From Gyrodactylus bullatarudis (taxonomy: Eukaryota; Platyhelminthes; Monogenea; Gyrodactylidea; Gyrodactylidae), in NCBI GenBank assembly GCA_012064415.1, contig SSNU01000089.1, positions 1-50,033 of the forward strand: a DNA stretch of 50,033 nucleotides, written 5' to 3'. The position numbers were made by a program, and so were the translations under genes. Positions 17,459 to 29,931 of this stretch are shown here, in pieces; position 1 is the first letter of the stretch; the number at the start of each line of letters is the position of its first letter. The notes under the pieces are model-generated. The model was not told the DNA's origin, ran no database searches, and saw only the letters and a program-made list of their open reading frames with translations.

Positions 17459-19854
17459 ATAATTCGGAGGATCGTGAATTCTAAAGTTGGTGTCACCAAA
17501 AGTTGACACCTCTTACTTTCGAATATTTCTACTGGTTCAGGAAAAATTTTCTTGTAAAATATTTAACCCATAATATTTAATATATTTTCGACTAATAAAA
17601 ACTTGTCACTTTATCATAAATATAAACATATGAATAAACTAGAAAAACTTCTTCTAAATAAACTTTATAATTTTTCTCATCTATATTTTCCTGATACAAA
17701 ACCAATCATTAGACATCATCATGAGAAATTTTAACATAACTTTTTACATAATTTCTAGGGAAATAAATTCGAGTAAAATTCATTTATATAATATTCAGAA
17801 ATTATTACTTTTAGAGATACTCAGATGTGAGGAAAATATAGAAGTTTACTTTTATTCTGGAAATACTCATGTACTCGAAGGAAACCGTTTAGTCAATTCC
17901 TCGGGATTTTTAAATTTTCGTATTTTGTAGTTCAAGCGCCCTTCGAGGTAATAGGGCTTTTTTATAAGAATTCAACGCGAATTTCAAATATGCTCAGTTT
18001 ATTTTTTCTTCAGTTCTTCAGGGAGCTGTTCGGCATTTATTGATTACCTGACTTGTTGTCTTCTGGCTTGTATTGGTATATCTGTATATGTTTTGTTTAG
18101 ACATGAAGTTATTTTAAAAAATGTTGGTACTCAAACCAATGACAGAACCAAACATATGTTAGAGTATTTATTTAGTCTTATTGATTACTGAGGATCAAAT
18201 ATACTTGTGTTGGATTATACTGGCCAGTCTTCTCGTATACTTATTGAACATTGACATTGATCCAGGAATTATTGCTGAACAAGTTCTAAAAAGTTTGATG
18301 TAAAGTCATTTTGTCAATAAATTTATTTTTGTGAGTATTTAATGCTTTTTATTGAAAATATTATTTAATTTTATTATATTTTTATATAACATAACTACTT
18401 GTAAGGGCTATATTAACGATTATGGGGTGTTCGGTCCAACTTAAGTTTAGCCATTCATATTTTTCAAAAATATCCCCAATGAAAATGTCAACAATATTTC
18501 GAATTAATGTCGTATTCTTCTTCTGGCGTTAGATTTTTCAAAACTATTATTTACTTAAAACTTTGTGTATCTAATCAAAAAATCAAACCAATCAGATTTC
18601 TTCTCAAATTTAATCGACCAATTCTAACCAACGATTTCCAATATTTATTAACCTCGTTCAGTTTAGTCTCTGTAGACTCGAAAATCATAATTTTATACTC
18701 ATTCCTCATGTTCCTAGACTTCTTACATTATTAAAATCTATATGATCTGGATTATCAGCCTAGTGATGACTTGTCTACCTGTACCTTCTCTATAACCTCT
18801 TTGTTGTCTTTATACCTAATCTCAAAATTTCGCACGAATTTTTGCAAGAATAAGTTTTTTTATCAATACCTCATCTCGCTCATTATATTTGTTAAATGCC
18901 TCCAACAAATTAACAGATTACATCGTGTATTCAAGGTGTACAAATTGTGCAGAAAATGAATAATCATCTTATTATAGGCATCTTATACACTTTTAATTCA
19001 ATTTCAAAGGCAAGAGTCAGCAATCGTTAAATTCATTAGTGAGTGAATTTTATATATACATCTATGTTCTTATTTGAGAATTTATCGTTAAACATGAGAA
19101 ATTTGGTTTCTTATTCACATATCATAAAACTTAAATCCACAAATTCACATATATTTTTAGAGAAATTTCATGATGAATCTAGGAGGAAAGATTTTTACCC
19201 CTCCAATGAATACAAATACTTACCTATCAATACAAGTTTTTATTAAGTTTATTAAGTTTCGCCGAACAATGTTCAATGCCTTAATCAAAAATTGATGTTT
19301 AAACCGAAAAAAAACACTTTCTGAAAATTTATCATGTTCTGCAATACAAAATCGCATCTTGACTAAAATCGTCAAAATTCGCCTAATTTTCTAGAAATTT
19401 CTATCAACAGACTCAAATTTTACTAATAGCCTATTTTTCTTCAAAATGATGCGAAACTATTCAAAAATCTTACTGTTACAGTAAAAAAATTTTTTAAGGT
19501 AACAAATTTTCCTGGGTGCTCCTAGAAAAGGACCATGACCTTATGATATCTGTTTAATAATTATTTTATCATGTAATCGTGTATAACCAAATAATTTAAC
19601 ATGGAGAAGCGCAAATTTTTGTATATCTAACCATGTCTACACTACACCTACCCTGCCATGTCAGCTTTATACAAAATTTACATGTTACACAAGAATGTTT
19701 TCGCAAATCAATGAAAAGGAAATTTCGACTTAAAAACATTAAACTGGTCACAGATTTTTATTCTAAATTTTTTTTCTGTTTTCTAACTTTTACAGATTTC
19801 TTCATTTCTCAAACTTGTTTATTTATAAATTAAGATGGAATAATAATCAACATT
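17459..19854. other. Unassigned AT-rich sequence
   Basis: Several frames of 60-75 codons on the plus strand (e.g. 18507-18734, 19043-19246) are F/I/L/S-rich, begin without context and show no motif. I treat them as chance. No repeats, RNA genes or promoters were recognised. Confidence 0.45.
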
Positions 19855-20085
19855 TTAATGAGAACTCTGTTTAACATATTTGATCAGGCTCTTGAGAATA
19901 ACATTCTCCTTATCACCTCGTTCTCTGAAAAAGTTCATGCAAATATCGAAATTACGACTGATCTCAACCAAATTGTCCGTAATGACTGGGACTCGATTTC
20001 TCAGACTATTGTGTAAGGCATCAGCAACATCCTGGCTATTGATACTATACCAGGCATCACACAAAAAGGAAACGTCCTAAGCAGC
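19855..20085 (-). pseudogene. Possible transposase fragment (unassigned)
   Basis: The frame CDAWYSINSQDVADALHNSL resembles by eye the AW.sVs..tI.n.f signature near the C-terminus of pogo/Tigger-type DDE proteins, followed by a charged tail RERGDKENVILKSLIKYV. The match is short, and no catalytic motif or TIR is visible. It could instead be an unrelated exon. Confidence 0.25.
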
Positions 20086-21282
20086 AGAGAAAGAGGTATA
20101 TATATATGGCAGCAGAGAACCATATACATATACTTAGCTTATGTATATGATATTGACCAATCAGAATCGTTCTTTCCATATCGATATTCAAATTTCTTGG
20201 GTTTTCCACGTTAAATTGAATACAACTTGACAAGACCGAGAGTAAGATAAATTTTTAGCTTGAAAAACGATATTATGTCTACTTTCAAGTAGTGACGCGA
20301 AAATTTTTATACATTTCGGGGGTAGAGAAAAGAGGGGGTTGATTTTCCACATCCATCTCTGGTATACCTGTACTGAAATTTACAACTTTGAATTTTCGTT
20401 AGAATAACAATTTCAATAGCTAACGAGATCGAAAATATGGCGAGTTTAAATTTTTTTTGTTAAACGACCTGTTCTAGGATAATCAAGGTGAGAATTTTTA
20501 ATTTTAAATACTTAAATTTTTCTCTAGAAAGTGGTACAACGTGAGCTTAAAACCTATTAAATTAAATTATTAAAAATATCAAGTTCTGACGTAAGACGTT
20601 CTCGGTTGAATAATCAAAATAAAATAAAATTGAAAGAAAATTTATTTCTATCATTTAACAGGAAAATTTGTGAGCATATTTAGATTCCCGAATTTTAACC
20701 AAGATAAAAATATTTCTTTTCAGAGAAAAAGTCGCTTATCTCCTGCGAAAACTTGGTGACAGTCTGGTGAGTTTATTATTCCTTATTCAAGTTAATTAAT
20801 ATGAATAAAGCATGTTGCGTTCGGTTGAAATACAAATTTTAGTTCGTGCATTTATCTTACTAGCTATTCAAAAACCTGACAAAAAATACCTTTATACATA
20901 AAGCCCCCTATAATTTGTGATAGAATATATTCAAAGTACATTATTCACACGAAGTATATAATTCAGTCATAGGAAAATGTATGACTCTTACATGTATAAT
21001 CCATTGCTGCTCAATCTTTTCGGGATTTTCTCATTGTGAAAAAATTAGTGAATACCAAAATTAGGTTAAGATTTTGTATAATTTTAATAATCCAACCATG
21101 AATCACTATCATATTAGGAATGAGTCACCATTTTCATTATCTTCCAAGAAACTGATATTTTCTCTGAACGAATTTATAATGGTTTCGTATTTATAACCAC
21201 TATCAACTGGTCTTCTGCTTTATCCGCTGGAAGACTAGCTCTTTTGTTAGGTATGAACTGTGATGCAGAACTACAAATTTAT
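20086..21282. other. Unassigned AT-rich sequence
   Basis: Contains TATATATATAT and ATGTATATGATAT short repeats at 20096-20150. No gene recognised. Confidence 0.45.
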
Positions 21283-21588
21283 TCATGCTGATGATGCAGA
21301 AATATCGAGGAAACTTGTAGAACTTTCCGAGTGAATAAAACCAAATGCATCTTTTATTGCTGATTCTGTCAACAAAGGAAAATTCTTTTTTTTCCACCAT
21401 TTCAAAATATTTACATGAGAATGATCTTTATTTTCTTCATACTTTGTAATGTCGATTGAGGTATTTGCATAATTATGAAGCTCAACAACTATATAATTAT
21501 CATGAGTTGAAATTTTCTCTTTTACAAAAATGTAAAAGGCGGAGGCGATTAAATTTTCTCCTTTCCCTAATGACTTACATGCTTTCAT
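21283..21588 (-). pseudogene. hAT transposase, C-terminal dimerisation fragment
   Basis: The frame contains HVNILKWWKKKNFPLLTESA, matching the D.l.WWk....P.L...A signature of the hAT dimerisation domain. The following SERVFS box is decayed (SESSTSFLDI). The catalytic part is absent. Confidence 0.5.
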
Positions 21589-21689
21589 CTGAAACGATAG
21601 AAATATTTACGTAAATTTTCAAATCCGTCCGAAAATCCAAATAAAATCATAATTGGAAAAGTAGTAAAATGAATATATTAACATCAATG

Positions 21690-21862
21690 TCTCATTGATA
21701 TCACAGTATGACAAAAATTTTCCGAGTGAATGAAACCAAATACATCTTGTAGATCATGTTAAGTTTAGTTGAAATTCAAATTTTAAGAAATTTGTACGGT
21801 GAATTTTTCGAGCTAATCGACTTAAGCCAAAAACCTAACCCGCAGCCTTTCGATGCCCATGA
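21690..21862. repeat. Unidentified dispersed repeat, copy 2
   Basis: Resembles 8800-8965 over about 165 nt (shared CACAGTATGACAAAA-like start, GTGAATGAAACCAAATACA, GTTTAGTTGAAATTC and AAAACCTAACC blocks). A shorter match (GTGAATAAAACCAAATGCAT) lies at 21331-21350 in the hAT fragment. Type unknown. Confidence 0.4.
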
Positions 21863-22727
21863 TTCTTTTGTCTTTAATCTTGAGGCAACATAAAATACAT
21901 CATTTGGAGCAGAATAAAATTTTTCTAGTAACTTTTCGTTGTGTATTCATCTGTTTCCAAGTTATTCGATGTCAAAGTCAAACATTCTTGTTAATTTTAT
22001 GGTAAATTCAAACTTTATCCATGTTTTCCACCCAGCCTAAGCACAGCTTGGAAGAATTCAAGCCTAACTATGGGTGTGTCTTAACCTAAACTCACCATTC
22101 CGTAAAAGAAAAAAAGACGTTTTTGACCAAATGAAGAACATTCAGAAACATTAATTTTGCGATTTTTCCGAATTTCATAAATATTTCAACTTATTCAATT
22201 ATTTTTCAATATTATTTATTGATATTATTTTCAATTTAAATATTTCATTTAAAATTATCTGCCATTTCATTTTTAACGGATTTCTCTGAAACCTCTGTTT
22301 CAAGAGCTGCAAAAGTATATGTACAGTGGAAATTATGAGACATTTCGCTTGATTTTGTATAATTGATTCATGTATAATTGGAATATTATATCGGATTTTA
22401 AAGTCATTAATATTATCTTCTGACTTAATGACTCGCTAAATCTTATATTTGCATGTCATTCATGCATATTTGAATTCCCAAATTCATGACTTTCGTTGTT
22501 ATAAGTTACGAGTTCATTCTTATAACCAGAGCATCAAAAATTGTAAAATAGTATAAAAACGAACGAATAAACTACTATTTTAGTATATTGTGATCTGCTT
22601 AAAAGTAACGAGGTTTTAACATTAAAAAAAATATTTTTGTTAAAGAATAACATAACGTGATGTTCAAATCTCTCAGTTTTGAAATTTCTCCGAGGAGATA
22701 CTAAATCTGAGAGTAACATCTGATAAC
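21863..22727. other. Unassigned AT-rich sequence
   Basis: Nothing recognised. Confidence 0.5.
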
Positions 22728-23237
22728 TTAGAATATATCGTCTCTTAAGTTCTGATCAGAAATAGCTATTTTAGCTTTTTTTATGATGCTAGGGATGCTA
22801 TTAACAATATCTTGTACTGTTGTCAAATTCTTGGCATAATATTCAACAGCCTTTATCCAAGATCCCCATCTAGTTAGAATCGGTGTCGGGAGCCGTCCAA
22901 TATCATCAAATAAACTTTGATTGTGTACATATTTAACAACTAAAGCCTTGATCGTTGATATGAGCTCATTCACACTCGGGAAAGATTCTTTAATTTTCAT
23001 TGCGCAGCTGTGGAGAAGATGACACGTACATGTTATGTGTACTATCTTAGGGTAAGGTATAGAAAAATGTTGCGTTGCTGAGGTATTATATCTGGTCGCA
23101 TTAGTGATTAGAAGATTTACATTTTCTCTTTTAAATTCTATTCCATTTATGGTACAGTTAGTTGGATAGATAACGCCTCGCGATAGCTCTGCTCGTTTCA
23201 ATTTCCCCTTGTACCTTTCTGCCCCAAATTTCATCAA
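22728..23237 (-). pseudogene. hAT-like transposase core fragment
   Basis: A 169-codon open frame. VNLLITNATRYNTSA corresponds to the LllTDaa.Ym motif that holds the first catalytic aspartate; here it is Asn. IVHITCTCHLLHSCAMKIKE is the hAT H-T-C-x-A-H-x-L-H box, and PTPILTRWGSWIKAVEYY is the RW motif. These are the same motifs, in order, as in the plus-strand copy at 49250-50033 (SDAATYM; LFHVTCFAHLLHNTFM; VNDLISSIKAAVVKN). BED finger and C-terminus are missing. The D-to-N change would abolish catalysis. Confidence 0.8.
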
Positions 23238-23763
23238 CCAGTAATATTAGAGTATTTTTTCAACCAATGAGAGTGAAAAAATATTTATCATTCTCCATTA
23301 TCTTCTGTGCATTGTTTTTTTTTGCTTATTATGAGTCTCAGTTTAAATAAACTATAAATTTTATTACATCATCAGTATCAGAATTTTCTGATCTTTACAA
23401 AACACCAAAACTCATTCTTCTATCTTTATAAATAACTTAAATAAAATAAATTTTTTATCCTTGGTTTTCTGGTTTTAAAATTAATACCATTCGATAGAGC
23501 ACCATTTTTTATATATTCTGAACAAAATTCATTAATTCTCTTTAATTTCTTGAGAAATTTAAACTACATATGTCCATCTGAAACCAAGGCAAAAATAAAT
23601 CATAACTTGAGAAATCAAACTAGAAAAATATTCTTCACACATAATCACCCATCCACCCCGTCCAACCCCTTTCACAAAAATATTCAATCTCTGTCAACGT
23701 TTTCAATAACATAGGCTTACAAACTGGAACCTCTTTTTTAGGGGGATCTTTCGAATGTTCCAC
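23238..23763. other. Unassigned AT-rich sequence
   Basis: No gene or repeat recognised. Confidence 0.5.
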
Positions 23764-24032
23764 AGTTTCTTTCCACTAAACGCTGACTACAATAATAATT
23801 ATTACTTTGATTGTACACATTTCGAATTATTATAATTCAGATCTCTTACATTAATTTCTCTGACCTGGTAACAGGGAGGAGCCAATTGTATAACTATTAA
23901 AATTTGGACCAATAAGGCCATCTCTTTCAAATTTGTTAAACCTGTATTTACATGGCATGTATCACACTGATGAATATGCCCGAAGTAAAGATCTTTATTT
24001 GTGAAACAATCTGGCATCTTCTTACTTTGCTC
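23764..24032. repeat. 262-bp unidentified repeat, copy 2
   Basis: Second copy of the block at 12951-13216, same orientation. Its 71-codon minus-strand frame (23802-24017) stays open with CDTCHVNTGL in place of CDACHVNTGL. The flanks differ completely from copy 1. Confidence 0.7.
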
Positions 24033-24599
24033 AAATTTCCTATGTCATCGGTAGCTCAGCTCAAAACCAATCTCGAAGAACACTTAACTCAGTAAAAATA
24101 GTTATTTAAAAGTTGAAATATTATAAGAATAAATAGTAGTTTAAAAATAGTTAATTTCAGTAGGTTATAACTTGGGAACCCAGGGTACTATGCAACTTTA
24201 GAAACTTTAATTATCATTTTTAAAGCCATACAACTTACTGGACAATTTGGTAAAAATAGTAGTTTTTGAGGCTCTGCTTATAACTTAAAAATGTATAAAG
24301 GTATATAAACTCAACAATTCTTTATAATTGAATTCGTGAATCACAATTAGAATAATAACTTCCCTTATCAAACAAATATTTATACATTTATATATTTATC
24401 TTCTATAAATTAAGAGAATATTTCTTTTTGAATGCTCAGTTTATTAACGAAATCCAATTTATCAGTCACACCCTAAGAATTTCTTTATTGCACATGATTG
24501 TAGACAGAAATACACATTATTCTATTCCAAAATGGCTTCCATGTACTTATACATACACAGCTATCCTTAACACATTTATTCCACTTTTGGGTAAAGAAG
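24033..24599. other. Unassigned AT-rich sequence
   Basis: A 61-codon plus-strand frame (24428-24613) shows no recognisable motif. Confidence 0.4.
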
Positions 24600-24810
24600 A
24601 AATTCTTCATTAATTTATATAAACCAGACTTGTGTTCAATAGAATTATTCCTATAACCCTCAACTACCTTTACCTATGTAAGCTTTTTCACTTTCTCTCT
24701 ACTGTTTTAAATTATTATTTTCATTCATCTTTGAACTTTTATCTTTATCAAAGAGATGCTACTGATGAACCTTTGAGAAATGTGCATTTGATGTTTATAA
24801 ATCCTTTTTT
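24600..24810 (+). repeat. Lineage B PLE 3' end fragment
   Basis: ATATAAACCAGACTTGTGTT onward matches the end of the lineage B reading frame and its 3' flank at 45005-45130 (GTATAAACCTAATATGTGTG; CTATGTGAGCTTTTTTAC). It then leads into the terminal block with ACTGATGAACCTTTGAG (24757-24775). Only the last ~200 nt of an element is present. Confidence 0.6.
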
Positions 24811-26370
24811 CTACTTTTTCAAAATTAGTAATTCATAATTTTTAATGAAAAATTTTATTACTTGAAGAATAGTTCATTCGTATGTTCTGATAATTATTAT
24901 CATTAAAATCATGATTAGGATTTAGATGACAAGTATGAGATGTTGGAAATTAAATTAACGTTGAACTGTTAGGATTAATTTTGTTGTGAGAGGTTATTCA
25001 GGTGAGGAAATTTATTTTTTTATATTTAATTTTATTAAAATCCGTACTAAAAATTCAAGGATAATACCTATTAATCATCGATTTTCCCCAAACCTTTTTT
25101 TCAATATTTTTAAAATATTATGATTTTACGTTACAATAAATCTTAGTGCACAAATCTTTCCACTTTTCTCAATTGCTGAAGCGGACTTTTTGAATATACA
25201 GATCCAAATACAGCACTTGTCATTCTTTTTCTTGGTTTTCTGATTAAGAATTTTCTTGAATGAACGTTTTAGCTTTCTATTTTGAAAAAAGTCGTCAGAT
25301 TAAAAAATTTTTTATTGTGTTAGCTACAACAGATGTGTGCTAGGATTAGTAAGATAGGAGTTTGGCTCGAAAATGTTGTCCCATATTAATAAAAAGCAGT
25401 TTCCTTAAAAGCAGCTTAATCGAAGATTATTATGCTTCGCGACCTCGAAAAACTTGAAATATATTCTCTTTGGTGTCATTTTATGATATTTTAGCGGTTT
25501 TTTTCGGAAATATTCGAGCTCAATTTTGGAACTCAATCTAAACTATATTATTCTTCAAAGTGAACAGAAATGAATTATAAAATTGAATAATATAAATGTA
25601 GAGATTACAGTGTTCTTGGAGATATTCAGAATATTTTTTTGTTTCAATTTAATTATAATTTCCACACATAAATATATAAAACTGAATTTATATCAAAATA
25701 CTCATCTTTTGTTAATTAAAATAAATACTTCAGATTTAACTAGGAGTAAGATTTTGAAATGATTTTCTCCTGAGTAATGAATACTGGATTAAATATTTCA
25801 AAGATTACTTTTGAATTTTTTTTTTGGCCAACTTTTCATGCTTATGCAGAAATAGATAGTTGGAAATAGATAAATTAGAATAATCCTAGATCAGTTCAAA
25901 ATGATAAGTTATTTTTATTTTTTAAGAGAACTTTCAAGTTAAAATAATAAAATCTTATTGATACTGGTGATCTAAACACTGATTAAAGTGACTTTCCACA
26001 AATACAGGATAGTTTGCGCCAAAACTCCTTTAGTACAGACTTATCCAGTATTGCACTTGAATATTTTTTTAACCTATTTACCTACTAATCTATTCTTCTC
26101 TGTTTGAAAAACTCGAGATTCAATTATCAAATTAAATTCGAAAAGTATAAAATTGGTACTGATAACTCACGTACTGTTAGTCTATATAAATTCTTTAGGT
26201 TTATCAAGGGGTGAGATTTTTTAAATATTGAAAAAATTATTGGAATTTCTATAAAAATCACTAAATCTTAACATAAGATTCACATCAAGCCGTGCAATTT
26301 TTATAATATCAATTTAAAAAAAGACAACATAACTTATATCGATAGCTAGAAATTTTTTTAAACGATACTA
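24811..26370. other. Unassigned AT-rich sequence
   Basis: No gene recognised. A 24-nt SINE 3'-end match (AATGTAGAGATTACAGTGTT) lies at 25595-25618 on the minus-strand sense of the SINE. Confidence 0.45.
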
Positions 26371-26560
26371 ATGTCGAACTTCATCAATATATATCATTGT
26401 TGGTTTCTTAAGCTCATAAGGTAGGTTAGAGAAGATAAGGATTTTGGACAGCCTTTTCCTCTTCTTTTGTCACTAATTACAGGTTGTCTTATAACTTGGT
26501 TATCGACTACTGTCAACTTTTCGTGTTTTCACATTTTTCCTATTCTGTAATTGTTGCTGT
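26371..26560 (-). pseudogene. Lineage C PLE tail and terminal fragment
   Basis: The minus-strand peptide HEKLTVVDNQVIRQPVIS followed by a basic KRRGKGCPKSL matches the lineage C tail (EKSTVVKNQIMSQPLIS; KRxGRKRKSLSG). Downstream, 26371-26440 matches the terminal-repeat end at 14900-14965. The ~100 nt that would hold the hammerhead motif are deleted. Confidence 0.5.
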
Positions 26561-26679
26561 TTTTTGTTTATTTTTAAGAGGAAAAATAAAGTATACGATT
26601 TATAAAGATGTATGTCTTCCTCTCTGGTACCAAATAATTATGTCAACTTAAAACCCCTAAATTCAGGGATTAAATTATA

Positions 26680-26911
26680 GGGATAATTACAAAAGGCAAA
26701 CAATTTTTTTATTTTTATCAAAATGCAAACAATAGATCTTACAAAAGGCAAATAATGTATACGTGTTTTTTCAAAACCCAAACAAGATCTATGCGAATAT
26801 TATCATCAAGGCAAAGGTTAACATTATTTTTTTAACTAAACACAAACTTTTTTACCAAACACAAACATATATTTCTGCATAGTTCACAAAAAACAAACAT
26901 ATATTTCTGCA
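26680..26911 (+). repeat. MULE left TIR
   Basis: Pairs with 28122-28351. Contains three AAAGGCAAA-type units and two copies of ACAAACATATATTTCTGCAT at the inner end. Confidence 0.93.
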
Positions 26912-26985
26912 TGTAATAATATTACTTTGAATTGCTAAAAAATCAACAATAATTATTAATTATAATTTATTATTATTCATAAATT

Positions 26986-28068
26986 TTATCTCAAATTTTC
27001 AGCTTTGGATCGAATCCTCTTTACTTTTGGTCTTCCTCTTTCCTTCGAAATGGAAATTGTCTCTAAATTCTCCTCTTTCAAGTCGTCTATATCGCAAAAA
27101 TTAAAATCAGTATCGTATGCTTTTATCATTGTTGATCTCTTGTAAAAATCATCGATAAAATTGTAAACATCTTTCTTTTTCCAAAGTATACATGCTATAA
27201 GATGAGAGCAAGGGTACCCATTATACAAGTAAAAATTACAGCTGCATGAAAATTTTTCATAGTCAACAATTTTGTATATGATATTAGATGAATTTTTTCC
27301 AACACGAAATACTCCAGTTTTATCAATTTTTTTACTTTGAGTTTACTGGCTTCTTGAAAAATTCGATCAAGCTTCATAGTGAATATTTCATTATTTGCAT
27401 CGATTCCAGTCGCTGTGAGAAGAGTATAATTTGACCCATTTTTCATATGACAGCCATCCAAAGCTATGACTGGCAAGCTATTACAGTATCCATTGGCACA
27501 AAAATTCAAGCACAAAAAAGAAGCTACGAGTTTAGAATTTTCAATCAAAATATCCGAATGAGTTCCTGGATTATGGATGTTATTCCATTCAAAGTAACTT
27601 TTGAATTTTGTATAAGAATTTAAAATTCCGGATTCTTTCTCTTTAGATAGATCTTTGAGGCATCTGTATGCAGTTTGATAAGGAATGTCTTTTCCATCGA
27701 TTGATTTCACCAAATTTATACAATCTTTAGGAGTTAATTTTTCAACGTGCTCTTGTATGTGAATAATGCTTGATTTTACATCATCTCTCCTTGGTTTGTA
27801 TAGATTCTAAAATTAACAAATAATTTTTAGGCAAGCTGCTTACTTTTTGACATGTATGCTCTTTAAATAAGGTAGAATGAAAGAAACCATCTTTTCTTTT
27901 CCTAAAACGACAAATAAATGAGCAACCATTGTCTGTACATTTGGCCTGATAATAGGTTGATGTTGAATTAACAATCTTGAGAGGTTTGTTAATACTGGCA
28001 CAATAGTTTTGTAGAGTTTTTCGAATTTCTCTTGTGTCACTGTATTTTTTGTGCTTTACTTCTGACAT
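26986..28068 (-). pseudogene. MULE transposase, deletion derivative
   Basis: From ATG (28066-28068) a WRKY-GCM1/FAR1-type finger reads LQNYCAS...YYQAKCTDNGCSFICRF...FKEHTC. After an apparent 37-nt intron, the frame goes on with NLYKPRRDDVKSS, YQTAYRCLKD, NPGTHSDILIEN and LPVIALDGCHMKNG. The LDGCH motif carries the first catalytic Asp. The frame then jumps, with a frameshift near 27330, to the SWIM finger FSCSCNFYLYNGYPCSHLIA and ends ERGRPKVKRIRSKAENLR. The middle of the DDE domain (second Asp and Glu) is absent. At ~350 codons it is far shorter than autonomous MULE proteins, so it is non-functional unless helped in trans. Confidence 0.88.
27807..27843 (-). other. Candidate 37-nt intron in MULE transposase
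   Basis: On the minus strand GTAAGC...ATTTTAG lies between HTCQK and NLYKPRRDDV. Removing it restores one frame in phase 0 across a point where the genomic frame otherwise shifts. The length is very short for animals. The alternative is a simple frameshift. Confidence 0.45.
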
Positions 28069-28121
28069 ATAGGTGTAATTGTAATTTTGTGATAAAAGCA
28101 AACATTTATAGTTTAAACCTC

Positions 28122-28351
28122 TGCAGAAATATATGTTTGTGTTTTGTGAACTATGCAGAAATATATGTTTGTGTTTGGTAAAAAAGTTTGTGTTTAGTTA
28201 AAAAAATAATGTTAACCTTTGCCTTATGATAATATTCGCATAGATCTTGTTTGGGTTTTGAAAAAACCCGTATACATTATTTGCCTTTTGTAAGATCTAT
28301 TGTTTGCATTTTGATAAAAATAAATAATTGTTTGCCTTTTGTAATTATCCC
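28122..28351 (-). repeat. MULE right TIR
   Basis: Inverted copy of 26680-26911. The few differences include a TTATTTATT/TTTTTTTATT change near the outer end. Confidence 0.93.
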
Positions 28352-28360
28352 TAAATTATA

Positions 28361-29931
28361 ATTATTGAGAAAAAAACAAACAAGTATTTAAAAACTTTCA
28401 TTACTTCTTTCCTATTTACTTTTACATTTTACAGTCCTTCATTTGACAGGAAATTGATTAGCTCAAAATTAGCTCTTTTTCGAATTATTGCTCGAATTTT
28501 ACTCTATTTAATGTTTTGAAGAGAATTGATTTTCCTTTTATCGAAAATTGACCTTTCTTTCTCAAAATCACTTGTTATTATAGGAGTCAAGATCTTATGG
28601 CCAAGGCTTCGCGAGATGCAACTGTACAACGCTCAAATCATGTAAATGCAGAAAATTGAATGTTCTCTGCAACTCAAAATGTCATAGCAGCAACAGTCTA
28701 AAAATAAAAAAAATTTAGTCGTTTAAAAATATCAAAACCTATTTTGGGTGAGAAGGCTCGTTGAGGCTTTAAGCTAATTCTGACGATTTGCAATAGTCAC
28801 GTGGATTGACCTGATTGAGAATTTTCAAGTTTGATTCGTTAATTTTCACAACTTTTACTGTTTTTTGAACACAAACTTGAAAACCTCTACTTCCAAAAGA
28901 AAAATAAATATTTTTATTCAATTTAGGAAAACAGAAAGTTATGAAAGTGTATAATGAAAATCTCAACTCTAAGAATCACGCATAAAAACTATTTGCCTGC
29001 CCAAAAGGAATTACTAAGCCCTATGGTATTCAAAATATTTGTCAGATTACGTATAAAGATTGTCCCTTATGAGGTGAATGAAATATTGCGTATCAATGCA
29101 AAAATTATGGAATTCAATCAAATGTTAGTTGCAACAGAGGTTTTACATAACTACCAGCAATTTAATGATTTCAAAGTTAAATGTATTTTTAGGATTATTC
29201 TGTCGAGCTTCATAAGTAAACATTTTCAGCGAGATATGTCAGAAGATCTGTAAGTAATTTACTACATAACTGATAAGTGAAATACTATCTTCTAAGCCGA
29301 ATATATAAGCCTGAAGCTATAACCTGACTGGATCGCAAATACTTACGGTTATATGCTTACTTACGTTTTTACACATAAAATTCCTCACCTAGAAGCACTA
29401 ATACGTTTTTCGAATATTTCTTTCCTCAGTAAGCACATTTTGTGGAAGTATGCTTACTTTATGCTTAACTTAAGCCCTCAATAGTTTTATCATAACAAGC
29501 ACTCAACCATATGGTCCAACCCACGTTATCTTTGTTTGTGTGAGATTTAGTTATCCTAACTACTTACAATAAGCTTATTTATTAAACATCGAGCTATGCT
29601 AGACTTCAATGAGTCTTCTGCTAATTTTTGCTATCATAAAATCCTGAATATTGCTTGAGTATGTTAGTGAAAAAATATTTAATGATATCGATAACACAAT
29701 TCAAAAGTAATTTTTCTGAATCAAATTTTCATTATTTTTTTTTGAATTCATAAGTGAACATTAGACCTAGGGTTCGATTCTTGGAGTAGGCGTAAGGCTT
29801 TATGATGATCCCTAATGAGGGTGAAACTATAGTATAAGTTCTCTCTTGGTCTTTGGATATGTGAAGTTCCATTGAGTGAGTAATTTGAGCTTCAACTAAA
29901 GCTATTGTAAGATAAATTTATTCAAGTCCAA
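28361..29931. other. Unassigned AT-rich sequence
   Basis: A 99-codon ATG frame at 28954-29253 (plus) shows no recognisable domain. At 29768-29782 GGGTTCGATTCTTGG resembles a Pol III B box with no convincing A box, possibly a second decayed SINE type. Confidence 0.35.

Larger units (their letters stand above)
26680..28351 (-). mobile_element. MULE (Mutator-like) DNA transposon
   Basis: The 1672-bp element starts GGGATAATTAC (26680) and ends GTAATTATCCC (28351). It has terminal inverted repeats of about 230 bp (26680-26911 and 28122-28351) that are ~97% identical by eye. It is flanked by a perfect 9-bp target duplication TAAATTATA (26671-26679 and 28352-28360). Long TIRs and 9-bp duplications are diagnostic of MULEs. 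It encodes a transposase with a FAR1/FLYWCH-like zinc finger and a SWIM finger but with most of the DDE core deleted. Confidence 0.95.

Noticed and set aside
17721..19246. Cluster of small plus-strand genes
   Set aside because: The frames are F/I/L/S-rich, 60-75 codons, without motifs, start context, splice structure or conservation evidence; they are expected by chance at this base composition.
20096..20150. Microsatellite or regulatory palindrome (TATATATATAT / ATATACATATAC)
   Set aside because: Short and imperfect, unremarkable for 70% A+T sequence.
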